This document shows, in pieces, positions 27,354-35,186 of a stretch of DNA of 64,000 nucleotides (positions within the stretch are counted from its first letter, which is position 1; each line of letters starts with the position of its first letter). The translations under genes were made by a program, and so were the position numbers. Below the pieces are notes generated by a model. The model was not told the origin of the DNA. It did no database searches and saw only the letters and a program-made list of their open reading frames with translations. The DNA comes from Phycisphaerae bacterium. GTDB taxonomy: Bacteria; Planctomycetota; Phycisphaerae; SM23-33. Location of the stretch: the NCBI GenBank assembly GCA_030745875.1, contig JASLNT010000067.1, positions 32,215 through 96,214 of the forward strand, written 5' to 3'.

Positions 27354-28562
27354 ATGGCCGTTGCTCATTTTGACTGCTTCGCCGGAGCCGGTGGAGACAT
27401 GATACTCGCCTCCCTGCTGGATGCAGGCTGCGATCTAAATGCGCTGACGGTGGAACTGGACAACCTGGGACTAAAAGGGTACGCGCTATCGGCCGAAACC
27501 GCCTCCAGGGGTGGAATCGCCGGAACCAAATTCACCGTGCAGATCCCCCCAGACGCCGCACACGAACCTCATCGCGGCTTGAAAGACTGTCTCGCCCTGA
27601 TCGAGCACGCCGGTCTGCCCGAAAGAGCGTCGCGTCGCGCTACGGACATCTTCACTCGTCTTGCCCAGGCCGAAGCACACGTCCACGGATGTTCTATCGA
27701 TGAAGTGCATTTTCACGAAGTTGGCGCCGTCGACAGCATCATTGATATCGTCGGGGCGTGTCTGGCGTTGGAGCAGTTGGAAATCGAGCAGGTTTTCTGT
27801 TCGGTTGTCCCGGTGGGCAGCGGCACGATTACCTGCCAACATGGGACCATTCCCGTTCCATCACCCGCGACAGCCGAGCTGCTGCGAGGCTTCAAGACGC
27901 GCCAAGGGCCTGTCGTCGGTGAAATGACCACGCCGACTGCTGCTGCAATCCTGACCACGCTTACTGACGAGTTCACCCCGATGCCCGCTATGGATGTCGC
28001 ATCCATCGGCTACGGAGCCGGCACACGCGACAGCAACGAACTGCCCAACCTGTTGCGGGTTTTCATAGGCGAGCCAAGCAACTGCGGCTGCGCCGACACC
28101 GTAGTTGAACTTGCAGTTAATCTGGACGATTGCACGGGTGAAATTATCGGATCGACAATTGAAAAGCTGCTTACTTCGGGCTGCCTGGACGCCTGGGCGA
28201 CTCCTATTGTCATGAAGAAATCCCGCCCGGCGTGGCAGTTGTCGGTGCTATGCTCTCCCAGCGATGTCAGCGCCGCCGAGGATATCCTGCTGACCGAAAC
28301 TACTTCTCTCGGCGTGCGGAGAAGATTATGTGGGCGAACGAAGCTCATTCGCGAATTCCAGACGGTGAAAACCCCGTTCGGGTCCATTAGGATGAAACTC
28401 GGGCTCCGCAACGGGTCAATCCTCACCGCCTCGCCTGAATTCGACGATTGTCAACAAGCCGCACAGAGTCACGGGACGTCAGTGCGCAACGTTATGGATG
28501 CAGCGAGAGCGGCATTAGACAGCGAGGGGCGGAAACACTCCAACCGAGAAGGTCGCAAGTAA
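27354..28562 (+). CDS. larC: Nickel-pincer cofactor biosynthesis protein LarC
   Basis: LarC (DUF111) inserts nickel into the pincer nucleotide used by lactate racemase and related enzymes. The N-terminus has FDCFAGAGGDMILASLLDAG and the middle VHFHEVGAVDSIIDIVGAC, both family signatures, with GTITCQHGTIPVPSPATAELL following. The protein is one continuous 402-residue frame, whereas in some lactic acid bacteria LarC is made by programmed frameshifting. Neither larB nor larE is visible nearby. The stop codon TAA overlaps the ATG of the glycosyltransferase gene by one base, so the two are probably coupled. Confidence 0.93.
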   Translation: MAVAHFDCFAGAGGDMILASLLDAGCDLNALTVELDNLGLKGYALSAETASRGGIAGTKFTVQIPPDAAHEPHRGLKDCLALIEHAGLPERASRRATDIFTRLAQAEAHVHGCSIDEVHFHEVGAVDSIIDIVGACLALEQLEIEQVFCSVVPVGSGTITCQHGTIPVPSPATAELLRGFKTRQGPVVGEMTTPTAAAILTTLTDEFTPMPAMDVASIGYGAGTRDSNELPNLLRVFIGEPSNCGCADTVVELAVNLDDCTGEIIGSTIEKLLTSGCLDAWATPIVMKKSRPAWQLSVLCSPSDVSAAEDILLTETTSLGVRRRLCGRTKLIREFQTVKTPFGSIRMKLGLRNGSILTASPEFDDCQQAAQSHGTSVRNVMDAARAALDSEGRKHSNREGRK

Positions 28563-29743
28563 TGGTAGTATCCTGCGTCGTCCTTACAATCTTTTCCGTG
28601 CTGGTGGCCTTAATGTGGATATCACGGCACGTGATGATCTACCGCCAGCAATGCAGTGAGCGGATGCTTGGGCCTAACGCGCCCGGACCGGGCGATGATC
28701 CGCCGCTGGTCAGCGTAATGGTCGCGGCTAAAGATGAAGAGGCGTGCATTGAGCGATGTGTCCGGTCCATGCTTGATCAGGATTATCCCAACTTCGAGAT
28801 GATCGTGTGCAATGACCGCAGCGACGACAACACCGCTGCTATAGTCGAGAAGATTGCGGCGGAAGATCCCAGGCTGCGATTGGTGAACATCGAGAACCTC
28901 CCCGAAGGCTGGTGCGGCAAGAACAACGCGATGCAGACGGGGATTATGCAGTCCAAGGGCGAGTGGATATGCATGATCGACGCTGATTGTCGCCAGACAT
29001 CCAACCGTACGCTCTCTGTGGCGGTGGAACATGCGCGTACTAACGACATCGACCTGTTCAGCATCCTTCCGGACCTGGAGATGAAGGGCTTCTGGGAAAA
29101 AGTGATACAACCGGTCTGCAGCGGTGTGATGATGATCTGGTTCAGCCCTGACAAGGTCAATAATCCCAAAAAACCGAACGCATATGCAAACGGAGCGTTC
29201 ATGCTGATGCGTCGCGACGTCTACGAGGCCGCCGGCAGACATGAAGCCGTCAAGGATCAGGTCAACGAAGACATGCACATGGCTGACCTCATCAAGAAGA
29301 GCGGCAGGAAGCTCCGCGTACTGCGCGGCGACGGTTTGTATAAAGTTAGGATGTACACCTCCTTCAAACAGATAATACGGGGCTGGTCTCGTATCTTCTT
29401 CGGAACGTTCGGTACGCTCAAGCGCCTTACGATTTCGTTCCTGCTGATGGCTGTGATGGGCCTTCTTCCCTACGCGGCTGCCCTGATTGGACTGCTGGGA
29501 TTCCACTCCAGCGGTTCGACGGCGGCGTTGGTGTGCGGTGTCGCGGGTTTGGCGGGGGTCGCAATGCAAATGAGCGTTATCTTCAGGTACTACCGCCTGC
29601 TCGGAAACGCCGGAACGCTGGCGATCACGTATTCTATGGCGTGTATTATTACGCTGGTGGTGATTATTATCTCGATGACGAAACTCCGCGCCGGCGCCAC
29701 GGTCACGTGGAAGTCCACCAGCTACGCTAAGACCAAGACATGA
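28562..29743 (+). CDS. Membrane-anchored family 2 glycosyltransferase
   Basis: An inverting GT-A glycosyltransferase of about 393 residues. It starts with a transmembrane helix, then the catalytic domain: VSVMVAAKDEEACIERCVRSML, ICNDRSDDNT-like (VCNDRSDDNTAAIV), the metal-binding DADC (CMIDADCRQ), and the acceptor-side motif QVNEDMHMADLI (ED). Three or four hydrophobic segments form the C-terminal membrane part. ENLPEGWCGKNNAM resembles the HpnB-like hopanoid-associated branch, but no hopanoid genes are present. The ATG at 28562 overlaps the larC stop; an open extension to 28448 lies inside larC and is not needed. Confidence 0.88.
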   Translation: MVVSCVVLTIFSVLVALMWISRHVMIYRQQCSERMLGPNAPGPGDDPPLVSVMVAAKDEEACIERCVRSMLDQDYPNFEMIVCNDRSDDNTAAIVEKIAAEDPRLRLVNIENLPEGWCGKNNAMQTGIMQSKGEWICMIDADCRQTSNRTLSVAVEHARTNDIDLFSILPDLEMKGFWEKVIQPVCSGVMMIWFSPDKVNNPKKPNAYANGAFMLMRRDVYEAAGRHEAVKDQVNEDMHMADLIKKSGRKLRVLRGDGLYKVRMYTSFKQIIRGWSRIFFGTFGTLKRLTISFLLMAVMGLLPYAAALIGLLGFHSSGSTAALVCGVAGLAGVAMQMSVIFRYYRLLGNAGTLAITYSMACIITLVVIIISMTKLRAGATVTWKSTSYAKTKT

Positions 29744-29762
29744 TTCGCCCCTCGGAACGCTG

Positions 29763-30665
29763 TTACTTCTCGCATGCGGCCAACAGAGCCTGGTGAAACT
29801 CGCTGGGATATTCCTCGAATTCCAGAGTGTGCCTCCCGTTCAGCGATATTACTTCGGCCTGCCCCTCAGTGAGGCGAGCGATCACCTTGGCGGTCGCGTC
29901 ACTGTCTATGATGCAATCATCGGCGGAGAGGATCAGTGTCACGGGCATCTTCAGGCGCCCGCTGGCTGCACGGATCACAATTCGATCGAGGCGGCGGCTG
30001 GCGTACATGAATCGGGCGGTGGCCTGATGCAGAGCAAGCGGGTCATCGCGAAGGAATTGTTTCATTGTCTCATTATCAGTGAACAACTCAGGCTCATTGA
30101 GCGGTATGGCGAATTGCGCCCTGGGGCGGGCAAACAGGCACGCCGCGACTCCAAGCTTGGTCGCTATCGAAACGTCAACAAGCGACACTATGCCCGGCGC
30201 TATCAGCGTGAGCGAGGCGATCTGCTCAGTACTGTCAGACCTCGCGCAGTAAGCCGCCGCCAACTTCCCCCCCCAACTCACACCCACCAACGCTAAACGT
30301 TGCGATCCGGTTTGCTCGAGAACGAATCCAACAGATCGTCGAACATCGTCCAGTATCTGCCCTGCCGAACGGGCATGTCCCCTGTCGGAGCGATTCGCTC
30401 CACTGCCCCGCCTGGTTACTTGAAACACGTCGTGTCCGTTGGCGGCCAGCCGCCAAGCCGATCCGAAGAACCATCCTGGATGCGATTGAATCCCGTGAAG
30501 ATAAAGGACCGGCGGCAGATTGCCTGAGGCCGGAGGCCTGTGATGAAAAACACCGGTCACATAACCATCGTCGAGAGTCAGTTCCTCCCGTTCAGGCCAG
30601 CCCCCCGCCGGATGAGTAAAGGGCGTAGAATACTCAGGAATGCTCTGCTGTTTGTTATCGCTCAT
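29763..30665 (-). CDS. Cytoplasmic alpha/beta-hydrolase
   Basis: A 300-residue serine hydrolase. The oxyanion region is VLYLHGIQSHPGWF, the nucleophile is Ser in GVSWGGK, the acid is probably in ILSADDCIIDSD and the base His in LNGRHTLEFEEYP. No signal peptide is visible. It begins 3 bases after the end of the large NPCBM/VHL protein gene on the same strand, so the two should be cotranscribed. It resembles lysophospholipase/acylglycerol lipase-type enzymes; the substrate is not predictable. Confidence 0.82.
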   Translation of the reverse strand: MSDNKQQSIPEYSTPFTHPAGGWPEREELTLDDGYVTGVFHHRPPASGNLPPVLYLHGIQSHPGWFFGSAWRLAANGHDVFQVTRRGSGANRSDRGHARSAGQILDDVRRSVGFVLEQTGSQRLALVGVSWGGKLAAAYCARSDSTEQIASLTLIAPGIVSLVDVSIATKLGVAACLFARPRAQFAIPLNEPELFTDNETMKQFLRDDPLALHQATARFMYASRRLDRIVIRAASGRLKMPVTLILSADDCIIDSDATAKVIARLTEGQAEVISLNGRHTLEFEEYPSEFHQALLAACEK

Positions 30666-30668
30666 ACC

Positions 30669-33600
30669 TTAGCGACCGCCTTTCATACCATCGGCCGTAA
30701 TCGCCCACACCTGGTCGGGAACCGCGACGTACCTCGATACAAGCTTACCGTCGAGATATGCTTCGTATCTCCCTCCGACATGAGTACGCTGCTTGCGCCG
30801 TTCATCCGGGCGGACCGTTCGCGGATGTCTTAATCGACCCTGATAACCGATCCACAGCACGTTTACATCCTTGCCCGTGCGATTATGCATCGTAATAAAG
30901 CACGGGGCGCTCACGGGCGAGGGAGTACGATCGAAGCGAACGATATTCAGTCCGGGCATCGCGGTTTGGATCTTGTCGATCGCACCGATGGAAGCCTTCG
31001 AATCACCGGTTACAAAAAGTGTTCCGAGCCCCTCAAGCTTACTAACGTTCGTGATAAGAGTTTCGTCATCGCCAGTCCAGTCACCGCCAATTAACACGTT
31101 GCTCAACTCGTCTGGAGATATCTTATCGTGACCGTAGGCTTCAAAATTCACGACGCCCCCAAATTCATGGACATTAAGAAGCGCCAGCCCTCTGACCTTA
31201 CCGCCCCCTTCAGACCGAATTGCCCACCCCAAACCGCGTGGGACCTGCCGGCCGCCCTTCCCGGCGTTCTTCAGTATGCTCGCAAGGCGATATGCAGCCG
31301 GAGGATCCTCCACAACTCTTGCGACTTTCCAGAATACCGGGTTCCCATCAGGGGTTTGCGTCAATTCAATCGTGACTTTCTCACCCTTATAACGGTTCAA
31401 CGCAAACATCGCCGGAGGATCTCGATCCCGCCATTGCTGCCTGGAGGGAGTACTCTCGGGCGATATCTCCTTGCCGTCCACACGCACCTTCACCGTCTGA
31501 ACGCCCAGAACGCCCTTCCTGAGGCTGCTGGCGCCAACAACCAGCCAATTGTCCTCTGTGCCTATCGTTAGCGTGCGAGAAAGGACAAGCGGTCGGTTTT
31601 CAGCGGAAATCAGCGGTAGAAAACCACCCCTGCCCCGCCCCACCGTCTTGTCATAGAAACTACTCCATATATAGCGCCCTTCCTTATCGAAACTGATGTC
31701 CCAGTCATTCCAGGCAAACGTCTCTTTGAGCAGTTGTCTGCGAACGGCTGCATGCACGCCCGCCTGGTCAAGTTCAATCCGCGGATCCAGCCAGTCAAAC
31801 TTGTCGCGAACATTGAGAGGATCCGCCCCGGGCGGTGCGTTGCGATTAACCGGATCAACCTGCAGGATTAGGCGCAATGAACGATGCGGACCGGGGCGAA
31901 TTGCAACAACACCCGTATCAACGGTCTTCTCCGAGCCAAGAATCAACGGGCTTCGGTATAGAGGTTTACTGTCCAGCGATCCTGCGAAAACACGCGCACG
32001 AACACATCCGCCCTTGCCCACGGTGCTGTCGAGCCCCAGACGAGTCCGAAAAGCTCTTGCCTCGGGCGGAAGCATGAAACAAAGTTCGCTGTAGGCATGC
32101 ACACCAAAGCCCCAAGAGTATTGCCTACCTCCGCTGCAGAGGGCCTGGCTAGCGGAATTGCGATTCAGGCGCCAGGGCAAGAGCAATGGGCTCACTGCAG
32201 CCGAGGGCGGTATTCGGGAAAGCGGCACATGGGTCGGCGGTAATGACGATCGCATGCGTATCCGGTCAAATCGCGTCCAGATCGCGTCGAGACTCCATAC
32301 AGGCTGGACCATATGACACCATGTCTCCGGGCTGCCGTCCGGCCCGGGTGACGAGGCCTGCTGTAGTTTTATCTGCTCAAGATACGTTGCATGCTGCTCA
32401 CAACGTCGCGTTTCCTCTTCCAACACGGTCCTGAGTTGATTGGACCTCTTCAGCAGATTGGCTTCCTGGAGATTGTGTTTATGGGTTTCTGTCTTGAGGG
32501 CCTGCTGGAATTCTCTTTGCCTTTGCTGTCGATACCTTTCGGCTGTTCTGGCCAGAGATTGTTCTCGTCGCTTACGCTGTTGGTCCTGGCGGATGTGAAA
32601 CTGTTTGAGCAATTCATTACGCTGTTTTTCCCGGAGCCTGGCCACCCGTTTCTCCAGCGCCGCCAGAGCGGAGCGATAGCCCCCGTCGAGTTTATTTCGC
32701 TTCTCGGCAAGACGAGCGGAATCACTCTTGCGATCCTTGTCAACTCGTTTCCGTATGGTTGACTTAGCTTTCTCGTATGCGTCCCGAGTCCTTTTGATTT
32801 CCTCTTTCAACGCCGCCGACCGCCTGTCGTAATCATCGTGAGCGTCTCTAAGTTTAGTCTCGGCGGTTCTATGTTCAGCCGCGGCGCGAGAAACAGAGGC
32901 GTCTATCCGTTTGCGGTGTTCGATCATTTGTCGCCTGTGGGCCTCGGAGGCGAACGGAACGGCGTCGAACCGCATTTCACTGGTGGTCGCTATCAATCCA
33001 TCGGCAGTCTCAATGCGAACAATCCTCGATCGGCAATCGGGGCTCAGAACTGCAAGTTCGCTATAGTAAGCCCGCCAGGGATCGACCCGGGGCAGATGAA
33101 TTTCAGCGATATCGCTTAGCTTCACGGTTCGAGTACCGCTGGTGAGCAGCAGAACAACGGAATCCCGGCGCCACAACAGGCTGACAAACCCGACTCGACG
33201 CCCGCTAAGATAGAACAAACTCCCTCCTTGAAAACACTGATTGGATGCGGACCGAAAAACCACTTTCCTGATGCGTTCGGGGCGAATCCGCAGGAAGTCC
33301 GATGTTTGGTCGGATGACGACAGGCGCAATTGCGTCGCGGGCTTGACCAACAGGTGCGCGGGCGTGTGCTCACCGTCCGTTTCGCGGCTGGCCCGGGCTC
33401 CGACAATAGAGCCCACGATACGATCTCCGCCGACAAACTCGATATAGCCCGCACAGTTCTTCGGCGGGCTCCAGGCATGAAGCCTCCTGTTGCGAATCCA
33501 CACGTAGTGACGCTCCCGGGCCAGCAACGCAACATCATTCAAACGAGGAATTCCCCGATGCGCGTGCCAACCAACAAGGTTTTCACCTTCGACGCGAACT

Positions 33601-33722
33601 CCGTCTGATAGAACAGCTTCATATGACCTGGCCGGGTGCGTATCTGCAGCAGACACCGCGCTGGCTAGCCACAGCACGGTGGTAAGCAAGAACGCGCGTG
33701 TTGATGTATCGAAAGCAGCCAT
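30669..33722 (-). CDS. Exported coiled-coil protein with NPCBM and VHL-beta domains
   Basis: A 1017-residue protein with an N-terminal signal peptide (1-25, ending VSA). Residues 30-250 are beta-rich and may be two small barrels (YEAVLSDGVRVEGE, YIEFVGGDRIVGSI). About 260-455 is a long coiled coil, very rich in Arg, Lys and Glu. About 520-655 fits an NPCBM carbohydrate-binding module (YSWGFGVHAYSELCFMLP, FRTRLGLDS, DWLDPRIEL). The final 80 residues resemble the VHL beta domain: ITMHNRTGKDVNVLWIGYQG, then RTVRPDERRKQRTHVGG. In eukaryotes that domain recognises hydroxyproline; in bacteria its ligand is unknown. No enzymatic motif is visible. It is followed by a hydrolase gene after 3 bases. Confidence 0.82.
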   Translation of the reverse strand: MAAFDTSTRAFLLTTVLWLASAVSAADTHPARSYEAVLSDGVRVEGENLVGWHAHRGIPRLNDVALLARERHYVWIRNRRLHAWSPPKNCAGYIEFVGGDRIVGSIVGARASRETDGEHTPAHLLVKPATQLRLSSSDQTSDFLRIRPERIRKVVFRSASNQCFQGGSLFYLSGRRVGFVSLLWRRDSVVLLLTSGTRTVKLSDIAEIHLPRVDPWRAYYSELAVLSPDCRSRIVRIETADGLIATTSEMRFDAVPFASEAHRRQMIEHRKRIDASVSRAAAEHRTAETKLRDAHDDYDRRSAALKEEIKRTRDAYEKAKSTIRKRVDKDRKSDSARLAEKRNKLDGGYRSALAALEKRVARLREKQRNELLKQFHIRQDQQRKRREQSLARTAERYRQQRQREFQQALKTETHKHNLQEANLLKRSNQLRTVLEEETRRCEQHATYLEQIKLQQASSPGPDGSPETWCHMVQPVWSLDAIWTRFDRIRMRSSLPPTHVPLSRIPPSAAVSPLLLPWRLNRNSASQALCSGGRQYSWGFGVHAYSELCFMLPPEARAFRTRLGLDSTVGKGGCVRARVFAGSLDSKPLYRSPLILGSEKTVDTGVVAIRPGPHRSLRLILQVDPVNRNAPPGADPLNVRDKFDWLDPRIELDQAGVHAAVRRQLLKETFAWNDWDISFDKEGRYIWSSFYDKTVGRGRGGFLPLISAENRPLVLSRTLTIGTEDNWLVVGASSLRKGVLGVQTVKVRVDGKEISPESTPSRQQWRDRDPPAMFALNRYKGEKVTIELTQTPDGNPVFWKVARVVEDPPAAYRLASILKNAGKGGRQVPRGLGWAIRSEGGGKVRGLALLNVHEFGGVVNFEAYGHDKISPDELSNVLIGGDWTGDDETLITNVSKLEGLGTLFVTGDSKASIGAIDKIQTAMPGLNIVRFDRTPSPVSAPCFITMHNRTGKDVNVLWIGYQGRLRHPRTVRPDERRKQRTHVGGRYEAYLDGKLVSRYVAVPDQVWAITADGMKGGR

Positions 33723-33737
33723 CGAGGTCCTTTGGGT

Positions 33738-33759
33738 TCATGGTGGTCCCGGGACCATG
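33738..33759. promoter_or_regulatory. Inverted repeat upstream of the NPCBM/VHL gene
   Basis: TGGTCCCGGGACCA at 33744-33757 is a perfect 14-base palindrome. In an alternative pairing, TCATGGT and ACCATGA form a 7-bp stem with a 9-base loop (33738-33759, approximate ends). It lies 16-37 bases before the ATG at 33722 and after the rodA end at 33808, so it could be an operator, a terminator for the elongasome operon, or an mRNA hairpin near the ribosome-binding site. Confidence 0.4.
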
Positions 33760-33807
33760 ATAATGGATGCGATATGTGTGAGTCCAGCAGACGGCGGGAT
33801 GCGTGCC

Positions 33808-35181
33808 CTACATATTGCGGAAGTCCGGTCGTCCATTCGCAGCCACCGGACCGTACGGAGCCGGAGGCTTGCTGCGTCTGCGACCATATTCGAACGGACG
33901 CCGCGACAGCAACATGGGCCTGTGGTAGCCAACGTTGATCAGAAGCCCAAGGGCTGCGCAATTCACAACCAGCGACGAACCCCCATAACTTATCAGCGGG
34001 AGTGTCATCCCGGTGATCGGCCCGAGCCCCACCGTCATCCCGATGTTGATCAGTATCTGCGACGCCAACAGCGCCAAGACCCCCACAGCCAACATGCGCC
34101 CGAACGGATCGTAGGTTACGATCGCGATTTCCACGCCAAACAGAAAGATCAAACTGTAAAGAAACAGTACGCCCATGCAGCCCAGAAACCCCCACTGCCC
34201 CCCAATTACTGAGAATATAAAATCTGTGTGGTCGTCGGGCAGCATTTGAAAATAGGTCGCCGTGTTGTTCCAGTCGCTGCGTCCGGTCCATCGTCCTGAG
34301 CCCATAATCATTTTGGACTGATGCAAGTGATAACCGATTCCCCTGGCGATGCTTGACTCCTCCTGCCTCAACCATCCGTCAATTCTCTTGAGCTGATATG
34401 ATTTCATTATCGCCAGAGGCGCCGCGCATAGAACGTAATCTTCACCTCCGGACTCGTACGACATATACGACAGCGCCCGGCGAGTCTTGTCTTCGGGATC
34501 CTTGCTGTCGGCGGGAGCTTTTACGGGGATTGGCATGAATATTAGTGTGGTCGCCACGGCTACTATGCCTAACAAATGCTTCAATTTCGCCCCAGCCATG
34601 AAGAGCATCACATAAAGCGTCGGCAGCAGCAGAAGGCTTGTGCCCAGGTCAGGTTGCTTCAAGATCATCGCCATTGGGACCAGAGTCAGGACGAAGGGCA
34701 CGACCAAACCGCCGATTCTGCGGTACCGGTCTCCATACCGCAGATACCACGCCAGGAGAACGATAAAGGCGATTTTGGCTATCTCGGAGGGCTGGATTTG
34801 AATGGGCCCAATCTTGATCCAACGATGAGCCCCGCGAATACCCGGCAGGACGGTTGTCACCAGCGAATGTCCCTCGCCCAGCATGCGTGGGATTAAAACC
34901 AAACCCGCCAGGACGATCAGAGTGAGCCCAAACAGTACGTATGCGATTCGTCCGACCCTTTGATATGGTATGACCGACATAAGTACAAACACCGCCAGAG
35001 CAGGACACCAGTAGATCAACTGAATCTTCCAGTGCGCCGAGCCTGATCTCTGTGCTCCGGCCAGAGCACCGGCCTCTTCTGATACGTGAATCGCACAGAC
35101 GCCGACAAACATCAGGCAGATCATCGCGACAATGATCGGCCAACTGGTGTATCTTAAGTACTGTCTGAGCGCATTTGCCAT
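33808..35181 (-). CDS. rodA: SEDS peptidoglycan glycosyltransferase RodA
   Basis: RodA polymerises glycan strands for lateral wall growth together with PBP2. The 457-residue protein has about ten membrane segments and the SEDS signature regions GIRGAHRWIKIGPIQIQPSEIAKIAFI and ILKQPDLGTSLLLLP, and near the C-terminus GPITGMTLPLISYGGSSLVVN. A larger periplasmic loop (about 240-310) follows. It begins 5 bases after the end of mrdA and is the last gene of the mreC-mreD-mrdA-rodA unit. A C-terminal Arg-rich tail (RRPFEYGRRRSKPP) extends past the usual end. Confidence 0.95.
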   Translation of the reverse strand: MANALRQYLRYTSWPIIVAMICLMFVGVCAIHVSEEAGALAGAQRSGSAHWKIQLIYWCPALAVFVLMSVIPYQRVGRIAYVLFGLTLIVLAGLVLIPRMLGEGHSLVTTVLPGIRGAHRWIKIGPIQIQPSEIAKIAFIVLLAWYLRYGDRYRRIGGLVVPFVLTLVPMAMILKQPDLGTSLLLLPTLYVMLFMAGAKLKHLLGIVAVATTLIFMPIPVKAPADSKDPEDKTRRALSYMSYESGGEDYVLCAAPLAIMKSYQLKRIDGWLRQEESSIARGIGYHLHQSKMIMGSGRWTGRSDWNNTATYFQMLPDDHTDFIFSVIGGQWGFLGCMGVLFLYSLIFLFGVEIAIVTYDPFGRMLAVGVLALLASQILINIGMTVGLGPITGMTLPLISYGGSSLVVNCAALGLLINVGYHRPMLLSRRPFEYGRRRSKPPAPYGPVAANGRPDFRNM

Positions 35182-35186
35182 TGGAG

